From NCBI RefSeq assembly GCF_000185845.1, contig NZ_GL629647.1:47930-70888 (forward strand): a stretch of 22,959 nucleotides of DNA, given 5' to 3'. The stretch is from Segatella salivae DSM 15606. Lineage in GTDB: Bacteria > Bacteroidota > Bacteroidia > Bacteroidales > Bacteroidaceae. Shown piece by piece: positions 14,779 through 22,457 of the stretch (the stretch's first letter is position 1; every line of letters begins with the position of its first letter). The position numbers and the translations under genes are program-made. The notes under the pieces were generated by a model. It had not been told where the DNA came from. It saw only the letters and a list, made by a program, of their open reading frames with translations, and did not search any database.

Positions 14779-15033
14779 TCAAGAGGTTTTTGTATTGCGC
14801 TTTTTGCTGAAACAAATCCACACCACCAATAGGGCAATCATCGTCACGTTGGCTATCAATACATAGCCTAAGGTGTCGAGTTGGCTTAGTGCAAACTGCT
14901 GAAATGCAGGCATTTGGGTATTGTAAACTTTGAAGGTTTTCAGTGCAATTCGTGCCTTATCCCAATAATAATAATCTGTCATCATAAGACCATGAAAGGC
15001 TATAAGCAGTGCAATTTTTATCCATTTATTCAT
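14779..15033 (-). CDS. Small two-span membrane protein, unknown function
   Basis: The 84-residue protein has a hydrophobic segment near the start (IKIALLIAFHGLMM), a polar middle with aromatic residues (YYYWDKARIALKTF) and a second span (YVLIANVTMIALLVVWICF) with a basic tail, so both ends are probably cytoplasmic. I recognise no family. A -7 box (15067-15074) lies 33 nt upstream, and the cluster of envelope genes lies upstream on the same strand. It is short, but the membrane topology, promoter position and terminator downstream support it as real. Confidence 0.6.
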   Translation of the reverse strand: MNKWIKIALLIAFHGLMMTDYYYWDKARIALKTFKVYNTQMPAFQQFALSQLDTLGYVLIANVTMIALLVVWICFSKKRNTKTS

Positions 15034-15066
15034 AGTTTTCTATTGTTTTTTGAGAGTTAGTGGGTG

Positions 15067-15074
15067 CAAAGGTA
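15067..15074 (-). promoter_or_regulatory. -7 box upstream of the 84-residue gene
   Basis: Reads TACCTTTG on the minus strand, an exact TAnnTTTG match 33 nt from the start codon. No exact -33 TTTG at 19-20 nt; a CTTG lies at 21 nt. It suggests that the 84-residue gene can be transcribed separately from the genes upstream. Confidence 0.45.
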
Positions 15075-15148
15075 ATGAATTTTCACTGAATATATCAAGC
15101 ATTACAAATAGATTTATCTGACATGTTGCCAACTTCTCCTCGCTCAAA

Positions 15149-15571
15149 TCAATCTTCGAATGATTTCCTGAATATATAACAGCAAATGAATATGACAAAG
15201 ATTGAGCAGAGACCACCAAAGATAAAGTATATGGTAAGCAGTATAAGGGTAAACAGATCAAAGTCCATTGAAGGCAGAAAACATATTGCAAACACAATGA
15301 GATTACTGATAAAAACTTGCAATATAGCCATTTTTATCCATGAATCTATATTGAAGAATATCCATGAAATGGCTGCTCCAACGGGATAAGCAAGTGCAAA
15401 CGAAAGCGTAATAGGGAGTAAATCCAAGTTAAAGAGATTGGTTCCATCTTCTTCAAAGAACCATATGATCATCAGACCATGGTTGAAAATAATCATCAAA
15501 AGATAGATAAAGAGATTTGCCAACACAATGTTTCTGATGGTATGTCGTGGAGTATAGGTTTCTTTTTCCAT
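15149..15571 (-). CDS. Four-span membrane protein, unknown function
   Basis: The 140-residue protein is almost entirely hydrophobic: spans near residues 14-36, 47-68, 75-97 and 105-133, separated by short loops including DGTNLFNLD. No catalytic or binding motif was recognised. It begins 29 nt after the stop of the lipoprotein gene upstream on the same strand and is probably co-transcribed with it. A different minus-strand frame at 15040-15297 overlaps its end and lacks membrane or start-site support. Confidence 0.65.
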   Translation of the reverse strand: MEKETYTPRHTIRNIVLANLFIYLLMIIFNHGLMIIWFFEEDGTNLFNLDLLPITLSFALAYPVGAAISWIFFNIDSWIKMAILQVFISNLIVFAICFLPSMDFDLFTLILLTIYFIFGGLCSIFVIFICCYIFRKSFED

Positions 15572-15600
15572 GAAATAATAATTTATATTGAGTGTTATGA

Positions 15601-16689
15601 TTAAGCATCGCCATGTAAATCAAACGCGATAACCTCTCTGTTGGTGAGGTCTATTATGGCTATTCCAAAGTCGCTTCCACCGTCATATACTCTTATCCAG
15701 TCTTTGAATAGTAACTCATAGTTATAGTTTATCATATCTATTCCTAAGAGATTAACAGATATATAAATATGTCCTTCTTCTTTTTCTCCTTTATATTGAC
15801 GATAATATTGGTTGAAGGGGAGGGGTGAAGGGCCTAAATTATAAGGCCTATTATTTGCTCGTTTACCATGTTGTTTGACAAGTAATTGCTGCATATTTCG
15901 CCAATATTGTGTCGTATCCATAAAGGTTTCGAGAATTGTTCTGGCTTCAACCATCTGTTCTTTTGTAATGGTGAAGGTTATTTTGTCAGGGTTCTTGATA
16001 CTTAAACTGTCTGCATTAAGGATGATATCTAATTGTTGTGGTTGTAATTTCGTAAAGGAAACAGGTGCTGTTTTCATGCCAGGAAATGCAGAAAGAACAA
16101 GCTGATTGTGATTCAACTTACGTATAACAATCTTTTGATTTTCGTTATTTTCAGTCTTTATTTTCAGCGTGTCATCACATAAAGCATAAGGAGTGAAACA
16201 GGAATAGACCCCAAATTCTCCCCAAGAATAAGCAATATCATGCTCTGAAATGTTCAATACAAGTTTGTGAAGTGTGCCTTCTTTGATGTTACTGAGCCAT
16301 ATTCCGTGGAGTTGTGTGGTGTCAACGGGCGACTTAATGAATTTAACCTTTTCCTTTTCTCTAAAGGGAAGTCCTGTGATTTCAAGGGAACTATCCTCTA
16401 AAGAAAGGATAACACATTCATAATTCTTAGACTTCTGATAATTGAGTCGTAGGCTATCATGATTGATTTTGTAGCTATCGAAGTAGATAACCGTGTCTCC
16501 TATTGCAGGATCATAATAGACTTCAGCCTTCGAAATGGTGAGTGTTTGCGCCATGTTCAATGGTTTCTTACTGACACTTTCCCATTCTCCAAGGAGTTGA
16601 TGAGCATTGATAACTTGCTTTTCTGTTGTAGAACAGGCAGTTGAAATGAGTAAAGTCAGCGCAGTAAAAAGGATAGAAAATGTCTTCAT
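15601..16689 (-). CDS. Uncharacterised lipoprotein with repeated beta-sheet domains
   Basis: The 362-residue protein starts with a lipoprotein signal (MKTFSILFTALTLLISTAC, Cys19). Two similar-looking segments follow: one with LLGEWESVSKKPL and one with LHGIWLSNIKEGTL, each leading into beta-rich sequence, which recalls lipocalin-like domains found in Bacteroidetes lipoproteins; this resemblance is by eye only. The C-terminal third (from about 240) is a separate domain with ITKEQMVEARTILETFMDTT and ends in IIDLTNREVIAFDLHGDA. Its start overlaps the stop of the upstream gene by 4 nt (ATGA), indicating coupling. Function unknown. Confidence 0.8.
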   Translation of the reverse strand: MKTFSILFTALTLLISTACSTTEKQVINAHQLLGEWESVSKKPLNMAQTLTISKAEVYYDPAIGDTVIYFDSYKINHDSLRLNYQKSKNYECVILSLEDSSLEITGLPFREKEKVKFIKSPVDTTQLHGIWLSNIKEGTLHKLVLNISEHDIAYSWGEFGVYSCFTPYALCDDTLKIKTENNENQKIVIRKLNHNQLVLSAFPGMKTAPVSFTKLQPQQLDIILNADSLSIKNPDKITFTITKEQMVEARTILETFMDTTQYWRNMQQLLVKQHGKRANNRPYNLGPSPLPFNQYYRQYKGEKEEGHIYISVNLLGIDMINYNYELLFKDWIRVYDGGSDFGIAIIDLTNREVIAFDLHGDA

Positions 16690-17198
16690 AACTTGTATTT
16701 TTCTTTCAGTTTAAGGACAAAGTCAGTCATGGCTTCACCCTCTTTAGCAATAATAATACCTTGGTTCTTAGCGTACATGAAATAGAAATGTGTTGGGGTC
16801 TCTATGATTTTATAGAGTTTGTCATAGGGAATATTGCCCTGTTCTAAGTCCGTCAGAGTTTCAATATGGTCGTCAAATAGTGATAGTTTGATTTGGCTCA
16901 GACTATTAAACATCTTGTTTTGATCATAAAGTTTACTTGCCTTGCGGTCTCTTCGCTTTCTAACGTTCCAGTTATAAAAGACAATCATGAGGATGTTTAG
17001 AAGGAATAAGGCAGCCGTGAGCACCTTACTTTGTAGATGGATAGATAAGAGAACATCGGTCCATATAACAAAAATTACAATGCTAACAATAGTGACAGAG
17101 CGTTTGAAATGAAACTCTTTGTCGCTAATAACGCGGTTAAATTGGATGAAATCCTCCTTGGTTGGTTTCCTTGTAATAATGAATTTAGGCTCTTCCAT
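16686..17198 (-). CDS. YcxB-like membrane protein
   Basis: The 170-residue protein has a polar N-terminus (residues 1-32), two adjacent membrane spans (about 35-55 and 60-76) and a C-terminal soluble domain with LSLFDDHIETLTDLEQGNIP followed by YDKLYKIIETPTHFYFMYAKN. This plan fits the YcxB-like family (PF14317), whose function is unknown. It is the first gene of the minus-strand envelope cluster; its stop and the next start share ATGA. Confidence 0.75.
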   Translation of the reverse strand: MEEPKFIITRKPTKEDFIQFNRVISDKEFHFKRSVTIVSIVIFVIWTDVLLSIHLQSKVLTAALFLLNILMIVFYNWNVRKRRDRKASKLYDQNKMFNSLSQIKLSLFDDHIETLTDLEQGNIPYDKLYKIIETPTHFYFMYAKNQGIIIAKEGEAMTDFVLKLKEKYKL

Positions 17199-17222
17199 AA
17201 CTTCTTTTATAGATTGTTTTCA

Positions 17223-17230
17223 CAAAGATA
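17223..17230 (-). promoter_or_regulatory. -7 box for the envelope cluster
   Basis: Reads TATCTTTG on the minus strand, matching TAnnTTTG, and lies 24 nt upstream of the start codon at 17198. A correctly spaced -33 TTTG was not found. Confidence 0.5.
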
Positions 17231-17274
17231 TAAAATTTATTATATATGATTTGCGTTTTACTTCCTTTATTTTA

Positions 17275-17331
17275 AGAAAACGAAAAGAGTCTCGTTTCTT
17301 CGTTGTTCGAATGAAGAAAAGAGACTCTTTT
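17275..17331 (-). terminator. Terminator after the OmpH-like gene
   Basis: A long stem: AAAAGAGTCTC (17283-17293) pairs perfectly with GAGACTCTTTT (17321-17331), and after one G/A mismatch TTTCTTC (17295-17301) pairs with GAAGAAA (17313-17319), leaving an 11-nt loop. On the minus strand the stem is followed by CGTTTTCTT. It lies about 90 nt after the OmpH-like stop, which is consistent with ending that transcript. Confidence 0.7.
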
Positions 17332-17420
17332 AATGGATTTATTCTCTCTTATATGCAGGTTGACAATACTATTACATAGTTCTCACCCTTTCATATAATG
17401 AGATTTAGAAAGCGAATACT

Positions 17421-18041
17421 TTATTTTTTCGTTGGCATAGCAGCCTTCATTTTCTCTGAAGGCTTATAAGCCTTGTTCAAACCAGCAATAATTTCGTTGG
17501 TGATATCAAAAGACTTATCAGCATAAAGCAGGTTATCCCCAGCCTTGCTAAGGATTAAACTATAGTGTTTATCCTTGTTATAAACCTTCAAATAGTGCTG
17601 AATGCTGTCACGAAGAGCGTTGTTGTATTTCTCCGTTTCAGTCTGGAACTCATTCGTTAAGCGTTGATTGAGTGCCTGTAAATCAGTGTTTTGCTTCTGA
17701 AGATTAGCGTTAATAGCTTCTGCTTGCTCACGAGTGTAAGCGTTTTGTTGTACCTTTTGCTGGAAGTTTGCAGCCGCAGCTTGCAGTTGTTGCTGTTTAG
17801 CGGCCAAAGTATTCTGGATGTTTTGTCCCTTCTTTTGAAGCAAAAGAGAGTAATCTTTGCAGAATTGATACTGGCTCATGATGCTATCTACCTCAACATA
17901 AGCAATCTTTAAACCTTTTGGTGTCGGTTGAGCGGCATCAGATTTCTCGTCTACTTTTGGTGCAGACTGATTACAACTGGTCATAGCTACTGTTGTAATT
18001 GCAGCTAAAGCCATTGTTTTTAGAATGTTTTTCTTGTTCAT
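17421..18041 (-). CDS. OmpH/Skp-family periplasmic chaperone, predicted lipoprotein
   Basis: From ATG 18041 the protein is 206 residues. This start is chosen because it yields a clean lipoprotein signal (MNKKNILKTMALAAITTVAMTSC, Cys23); the upstream in-frame ATG at 18071 adds ten polar residues. After a short linker comes the family opening LKIAYVEVDSIMSQYQFC, a long Gln/Ala-rich coiled coil (about 75-150), and the closing segment YSLILSKAGDNLLYADKSFDITNEI. OmpH/Skp proteins hold unfolded outer-membrane proteins. The classical Skp is soluble; this copy appears tethered by lipid. It follows the 64-residue gene at 18075-18269 and shares its promoter. Confidence 0.88.
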   Translation of the reverse strand: MNKKNILKTMALAAITTVAMTSCNQSAPKVDEKSDAAQPTPKGLKIAYVEVDSIMSQYQFCKDYSLLLQKKGQNIQNTLAAKQQQLQAAAANFQQKVQQNAYTREQAEAINANLQKQNTDLQALNQRLTNEFQTETEKYNNALRDSIQHYLKVYNKDKHYSLILSKAGDNLLYADKSFDITNEIIAGLNKAYKPSEKMKAAMPTKK

Positions 18042-18074
18042 TTCTTTTATGTTATTTTTGATTTTATACAATAT

Positions 18075-18269
18075 TTAGAATGCTTTATTACTCTTTCTTG
18101 CCTCTTTGTCTTGATCAATGACACAATGAATACCCTGCTTTCTCAATGCAGCATTGTCATGAATATGCTGAGAAGTAAACTTTCCTCCTTTTAGAAAGAT
18201 AATCTTTATGCATAATAACGCAACGGATATAGCAATTATTAACACGCTCAATACTATTGTCTTGATCAT
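18075..18269 (-). CDS. Small single-span membrane protein upstream of ompH-like gene
   Basis: The 64-residue protein has an N-terminal membrane span (residues 3-27) and a polar tail with GGKFTSQHIHDNAALRKQGI and then HCVIDQDKEAR. A similar short tail, with a conserved spacing of H, N, LRK-GI-C and Q-D, is familiar to me from small conserved proteins of Bacteroidales, although no function is known. It has a consensus promoter and is immediately followed by the OmpH-like gene (33-nt gap to the preferred start). Confidence 0.75.
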   Translation of the reverse strand: MIKTIVLSVLIIAISVALLCIKIIFLKGGKFTSQHIHDNAALRKQGIHCVIDQDKEARKSNKAF

Positions 18270-18312
18270 TTTTATTACTTTTGCAGTGTACCTTTAAGCA
18301 ATTAAATATGGG

Positions 18313-18343
18313 CAAAGGTAATATAAATCGATAAAAGAACAAA
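18313..18343 (-). promoter_or_regulatory. Consensus promoter for the 64-residue/ompH-like operon
   Basis: On the minus strand: TTTG (18340-18343), 19-nt spacer, TACCTTTG (18313-18320). Both elements match exactly. The start codon at 18269 lies 43 nt downstream of the -7 box. Confidence 0.75.
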
Positions 18344-18370
18344 ATAAAACAAAGTAAAAAGATATAAAAA

Positions 18371-19828
18371 ATGAGTAATGTAGAACTAAGACCTGCTCGC
18401 GTGTTTGAGCAGTTTGCAGAGATTAACAAGATTCCACGTCCTTCCAAACATGAAGAGAAAATGGCAGCATATCTTAAGAAGTTTGCTGCCGATCGCCATC
18501 TCGAGGTAAAGGAAGATGAAACTGGTAATGTGATTATTCGTAAGCCGGCGACCAAAGGTTTGGAGCATTTGGCAACGACAATCCTACAGAGTCACATGGA
18601 CATGGTATGTGATAAGTTGGTGGATGTAGACTTTGATTTCCACACAGATGCTATCCAAACCTACGTCGATGGCGAGTGGTTGCGTGCGAAAGGAACTACA
18701 CTTGGCGCAGACGATGGTATCGGTTGTGCGATTGAATTGGCTATTCTTGATAGCAATGATATAGAACATGGTCCTATAGAATGTGTGTTCACACGTGATG
18801 AAGAGACTGGTTTGACAGGAGCTTTTGGTATGAAGCCGGGCTTCATGACAGGCAAATATCTTATCAATCTCGATTCAGAAGACGAGGGACAGATATTTAT
18901 TTCTTGTGCAGGAGGTATCAATACAACTGTTACTTACGAGTTCAAACGTGAGGAAGCACCAGCAGATTATTTCTTTATGCAAGCCTCTTTGAAAGGTCTT
19001 AACGGCGGACATTCAGGCGATGACATAAATAAGAAGCGCGCAAATGCAATTAAAATCATGGCTCGTTTCCTTTATTTGGAGCAAGAAAAGATGGATCTTC
19101 GCTTGTCACAATGGAACTCTGGCAAGATGCATAACGCCATCCCACGCGATGGAAAGATTATATTCGCAGTGCCAAATGACCGTAAGGAAGAGGTAATGGC
19201 TGATTGGAATGTGTTTACAGTAGGTGTAGAAGATGAGTTCCATGTAACAGATCCTACGATGCATTGGGCTATTCAAAGTGTTGAGCGTCAGCAAGTCATT
19301 CCACAGAATGTATCACATGGACTCATCTTGTCTATGCAAGCGCTTGACAATGGTCCGCTTACAACATGTCAAGATGAAGCTATTGCCTACATGGTTGAAA
19401 CCTCAAGTAATGTTGCAAGCATTCAAAGTGAGGCTGAAAAGATTGTGATTGTTGCCAGTCAACGAAGCAATGTAATGAGCAATCTTAAGAATATGGCTAA
19501 TACCGTAAAGGCAGTTTTCGAACTGAGTGGAGGCAAAGTGGTTCAGAATGACGGCTATCCTGCTTGGAAGATGAACCCAAACAGCAAGCTCGTTAAGCTT
19601 ACTGTAGACGCTTATAAGAAGCTGTTTGAGAAAGAACCCACCGTGAAAGGAATTCATGCGGGGCTTGAATGTGGTCTCTTTTCTGAGAAATATCCCGAGT
19701 TAGATATGGTTAGTTTTGGTCCTACTTTGCGTAATGTTCATACACCAGATGAATGTTTGCACATCCCAACAGTACAGATGGTGTGGGATCATTTGCTTGA
19801 AATCCTTAAGAATATTCCACAAGAATAA
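18371..19828 (+). CDS. pepD: Aminoacyl-histidine dipeptidase (PepD, peptidase family M20C)
   Basis: The 485-residue enzyme hydrolyses Xaa-His and other dipeptides in the cytosol. Metal-binding and catalytic motifs are present in order: H75-M-D77 in ILQSHMDMVC, Asp114 in LGADDGIGCA, E144-E145 in TRDEETGLTG, Asp in LINLDSEDEG, and GGHSGDDINKKRANAI of the lid/dimerisation domain. Length matches the family. It is monocistronic: its own start lies about 100 nt from the divergent 64-residue gene and a terminator follows the stop. There is no exact TAnnTTTG box upstream, so its promoter is not located. Confidence 0.96.
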   Translation: MSNVELRPARVFEQFAEINKIPRPSKHEEKMAAYLKKFAADRHLEVKEDETGNVIIRKPATKGLEHLATTILQSHMDMVCDKLVDVDFDFHTDAIQTYVDGEWLRAKGTTLGADDGIGCAIELAILDSNDIEHGPIECVFTRDEETGLTGAFGMKPGFMTGKYLINLDSEDEGQIFISCAGGINTTVTYEFKREEAPADYFFMQASLKGLNGGHSGDDINKKRANAIKIMARFLYLEQEKMDLRLSQWNSGKMHNAIPRDGKIIFAVPNDRKEEVMADWNVFTVGVEDEFHVTDPTMHWAIQSVERQQVIPQNVSHGLILSMQALDNGPLTTCQDEAIAYMVETSSNVASIQSEAEKIVIVASQRSNVMSNLKNMANTVKAVFELSGGKVVQNDGYPAWKMNPNSKLVKLTVDAYKKLFEKEPTVKGIHAGLECGLFSEKYPELDMVSFGPTLRNVHTPDECLHIPTVQMVWDHLLEILKNIPQE

Positions 19829-19856
19829 GTTCTAATAAATAGCAAACAAAGAAATA

Positions 19857-19904
19857 GCCTCACTTTCAATAGTTCTTATAAAGTGCTTTGAAAGTGAGGC
19901 TTTT
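19857..19904. terminator. Terminator between convergent pepD and nth
   Basis: GCCTCACTTTCAA (19857-19869) pairs perfectly over 13 bp with 19888-19900; the loop is 18 nt. TTTT follows on the plus strand, and the minus-strand flank is also moderately T-rich, so it may serve both convergent transcripts. Confidence 0.75.
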
Positions 19905-19923
19905 CTATGGGTTGTTCGTTTGA

Positions 19924-20613
19924 TTATTCTTTTTTTGCCTTTAATTTCGGTTGCTTAGATGTTGTCTTTCCTTTTAATAAATTGATACCAGTGGGGCAGA
20001 TTGTATTAAAAGGACAATCATCACATTGCGGTTTTTGGCTCTTGCAAACATATCTTCCGTGCAGTAACAGCCAATGATGTGCATTACTTACATCAGCTTC
20101 AGGAATGTGTTTTAAGAGTTCCAACTCTACTTTTAGGGGAGTATTTGCAGCTTCTGGAACTAAGCTTAGGCGGTGACTAACGCGATATACATGCGTATCT
20201 ACTGCTAAGGTAGGCTTTCCAAACCATACCGATTGAACGACATTTGCTGTTTTTCTGCCTACGCCTGGAAGCTGAGTTAACTCTTCTGTGTTATCAGGAA
20301 CCTTGCCATTGAATCGCTCTACCAGTATCTTTGACATCTCACTCAAATGATGTGCCTTTGCATTGGGATAGCTCACACTCTTTATTAGCTCAAAGATGTC
20401 CTCCCAATTTGCCTTTGCCATAGCCTCTGCGGTTGGGTAATGGCGAAACAATTCGGGGGTAATCATGTTGATACGCTTATCTGTACATTGTGCACTTAGC
20501 AATGTTGCAACAATCAATTGGAATGCACTTCCAAAGTCAAGTTCCGTAGTTACAGGACCTTGTTTCTGTCGAAAATAATTTAGAATATAGTCAAATCTTT
20601 CTTTTCTTGTCAT
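19924..20613 (-). CDS. nth: Endonuclease III (DNA glycosylase/AP lyase)
   Basis: Base-excision repair enzyme that removes oxidised pyrimidines. The 229-residue protein contains the helix-hairpin-helix LPGVGRKTANVV with catalytic Lys121, the catalytic Asp139 in LAVDTHVYRV, and the [4Fe-4S] cluster ligands Cys190, 197, 200 and 206 with the exact C-x6-C-x2-C-x5-C spacing. A lysine-rich tail of about 20 residues follows the cluster. A TAnnTTTG-like box (20618-20625, minus) is only 4 nt from the start codon, so the mRNA could be leaderless. Confidence 0.96.
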   Translation of the reverse strand: MTRKERFDYILNYFRQKQGPVTTELDFGSAFQLIVATLLSAQCTDKRINMITPELFRHYPTAEAMAKANWEDIFELIKSVSYPNAKAHHLSEMSKILVERFNGKVPDNTEELTQLPGVGRKTANVVQSVWFGKPTLAVDTHVYRVSHRLSLVPEAANTPLKVELELLKHIPEADVSNAHHWLLLHGRYVCKSQKPQCDDCPFNTICPTGINLLKGKTTSKQPKLKAKKE

Positions 20614-20637
20614 GCAACAAAAGTATAAAAAATATAG

Positions 20638-20645
20638 TATCTTTG
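20638..20645 (+). promoter_or_regulatory. -7 box for the DUF2461 gene
   Basis: TATCTTTG, an exact TAnnTTTG match, ends 23 nt before ATG 20669. This makes the upstream in-frame ATG at 20612 unusable, since it would lie before the transcription start. Confidence 0.55.
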
Positions 20646-20668
20646 CAAAAAATAAAAGAGAAAAGGCT

Positions 20669-21373
20669 ATGGATGCAAAAAGAATATTGCGTTATTTACG
20701 TGATTTATCAGCCAATAACAATAGAGATTGGTTTCAGGAACATAAACAAGAATATAATGTTTGCAGGCAGAATTTTGAGGAAGGAGTAACACAAGCTGTT
20801 GCAACGATTGCGCAGTTTGATGCTTCTATCTCGCATATCACTCCCAAAGATGCTTGCTATCGTTTCAATCGTGATACGCGTTTCAGTGAAGATAAGCGCC
20901 CTTATAAAGACCATCTTGGTGCTTATATCTGTGCGCATGGCAAGAAATCGTTGCGTGGAGGCTATTATCTCCATTTGCAACCGGGCCAGTGTATGCTCGG
21001 TGTTGGTAGCTATTGGTTGCCTACCAACATCCTAACGGCTTGCCGAAATGAGATTATGGGGAATATTGATGAATGGAGAAAATGTGTTGAAAACGGGAAG
21101 TTCATCAAACTTTTTGGCTATCCTAACGACGGAAAATGGGGCGATCCATGTGGAAAAGGCTTTGGATTGGAGTGCTTAAAGACTGTTCCTAAGGGCTTTC
21201 CACGTGATTATGAGTTTGTGAAATACTTGCGAATGAAGGATTATTGCTGCTGGCATGCCGTTCCAGATGACTTTTTTGATGGCGATGGCTGGCTCAAAGA
21301 GATTGTTGATATCTTTAAGACAGCCAAACCAGCAATGGACTTTATGAACAATGTTATTGACGATTACGAATAA
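20669..21373 (+). CDS. DUF2461/TIGR02453-family protein
   Basis: The preferred start is ATG 20669 (234 residues), downstream of the promoter box; the longer frame from 20612 would add 19 low-complexity residues. Family marks are NNNRDWFQEHKQEY near the start, YRFNRDTRFSEDKRPYKDH and the glycine-rich YYLHLQPGQCMLGVGSYWLP. The family (PF09365) is common in bacteria and fungi, but its function is not established. Its last 20 nt overlap the end of kdsB on the opposite strand. It is divergent from nth with 55 nt between start codons. Confidence 0.88.
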   Translation: MDAKRILRYLRDLSANNNRDWFQEHKQEYNVCRQNFEEGVTQAVATIAQFDASISHITPKDACYRFNRDTRFSEDKRPYKDHLGAYICAHGKKSLRGGYYLHLQPGQCMLGVGSYWLPTNILTACRNEIMGNIDEWRKCVENGKFIKLFGYPNDGKWGDPCGKGFGLECLKTVPKGFPRDYEFVKYLRMKDYCCWHAVPDDFFDGDGWLKEIVDIFKTAKPAMDFMNNVIDDYE

Positions 21374-22097
21374 AATCTTCGGCACGTTGTAGGTCTTCGG
21401 GAGTGTCGATACCAACTGTTTCGACATTCGTGATGCCTACTTTCACACGATATCCATTCTGCAACCAACGCAGTTGTTCGAGACTTTCGGCCAATTCGAG
21501 AGAAGATTGTGGTAGTTTTGTAATCTCTCTTAATATGTCTTTGCGATAAGCATAGATGCCCAAATGTTTCAAAAATGGGTAGTTTTCCAACCAGTTTTGC
21601 TTGTCAACACCGCGTACAAAAGGGATGATGCTTCGGCTGAAATACATGGCATAGCCACGATTATCGACAACAATCTTCGGAGAATTTGGGTTCTCTACGG
21701 CTTCAATGTCAGCGAAAGGCTTTCCTAAAGTGGCTATCTGTGTGTGGTCATCATCAAAACAATGGCACAAAGTTTCTATCTGACTTTGTTCTATAAAAGG
21801 TTCATCTCCCTGAATATTCACTACAACATCAAAGTCGCCTCCAATCTTTTCGAATGCTTCTTCGATGCGGTCTGTGCCGCTGTGATGTTCTGTTGAGGTC
21901 ATCACTGCCTTGCCTCCAAACGCTAATACCTTATTATATATGCGCTCATCATCTGTTGCTACGAAGACAGCATCAAGCACTTTATTTGCTTGTTCGTATA
22001 CATGCTGAATAACAGGCTTGCCTGCCAACAACGCTAAAGGTTTGCCCGGGAAGCGTGAAGAGCCATAACGGGCTGGGATTAATCCAATAAATTTCAT
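21354..22097 (-). CDS. kdsB: 3-deoxy-manno-octulosonate cytidylyltransferase
   Basis: KdsB activates Kdo as CMP-Kdo for lipid A-core assembly in the cytosol. The 247-residue length is normal. Diagnostic segments are IPARYGSSRFPGKPL near the N-terminus (nucleotide binding), VFVATDDERI, STEHHSGTDRIEEA and NIQGDEPFIEQSQI (metal and substrate site), plus the late HLGIYAYRKDIL. A TAnnTTTG-like box (22123-22130, minus) lies 25 nt upstream. Its 3' end overlaps the DUF2461 gene by 20 nt in the opposite direction. Confidence 0.97.
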   Translation of the reverse strand: MKFIGLIPARYGSSRFPGKPLALLAGKPVIQHVYEQANKVLDAVFVATDDERIYNKVLAFGGKAVMTSTEHHSGTDRIEEAFEKIGGDFDVVVNIQGDEPFIEQSQIETLCHCFDDDHTQIATLGKPFADIEAVENPNSPKIVVDNRGYAMYFSRSIIPFVRGVDKQNWLENYPFLKHLGIYAYRKDILREITKLPQSSLELAESLEQLRWLQNGYRVKVGITNVETVGIDTPEDLQRAEDFIRNRQ

Positions 22098-22122
22098 TTG
22101 TGTTTAATGTTTATTGTTCTCG

Positions 22123-22130
22123 CAAAGATA
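22123..22130 (-). promoter_or_regulatory. -7 box for kdsB
   Basis: Reads TATCTTTG on the minus strand, matching TAnnTTTG, 25 nt upstream of the kdsB start. A properly spaced -33 TTTG was not found. Confidence 0.5.
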
Positions 22131-22403
22131 ATGAAAAATCTTATATTGTCATACTAATTTTATTTCAAAAATACATCTGTTTTTCGGTAATAAGATAATA
22201 ATGATGTGTTTCTCTGTGGCTTATTCTATTGTAAAAAGGCTCATATTGCATTGCGATTTGCATGATTTCATGACATGAAATGACGCAGATAATGCAGTTG
22301 TTTGACGCAAATTGCGGGATGCCCCAATGGGCTTCAAAGTGCTTTTCAAAAAGCATCACCTTGTGTGATGAATAAAAAGAACTTGCTTTTCCTTATAAAA
22401 AAG
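22131..22403. other. Structured non-coding spacer between kdsB and dps
   Basis: No convincing gene. Structures include a 17-nt perfect palindrome ATTTCATGACATGAAAT at 22265-22281 nested within outer arms GCGATTTGC (22253-22261) and GCAAATTGC (22307-22315), a GCCC/GGGC hairpin (22321-22332), and CATCAC/GTGATG (22354-22370). The motif TGACGC occurs twice (22281-22286 and 22303-22308). Confidence 0.5.
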
Positions 22404-22437
22404 AAGGCTCCCATGCCCTTATTAGCATGGAAGCCTT
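22391..22437 (-). terminator. Terminator of the dps gene
   Basis: AAGGCT-C-CCATGC (22404-22416) pairs with GCATGG-A-AGCCTT (22425-22437) with one C-A mismatch and an 8-nt loop. On the minus strand it is followed by CTTTTTTATAAGG, a proper U-run. It lies just after the dps stop. Confidence 0.9.
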
Positions 22438-22457
22438 GTGTATTTGGAGGATGATGT

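Noticed and set aside
15040..15297. 85-residue minus-strand reading frame overlapping the 140-residue gene
   Set aside because: It overlaps a better membrane protein frame and has no promoter or recognisable domain.
22165..22359. 64-residue minus-strand frame in the kdsB-dps spacer
   Set aside because: It covers palindromic non-coding sequence, has no supporting start signal and no recognisable protein pattern.
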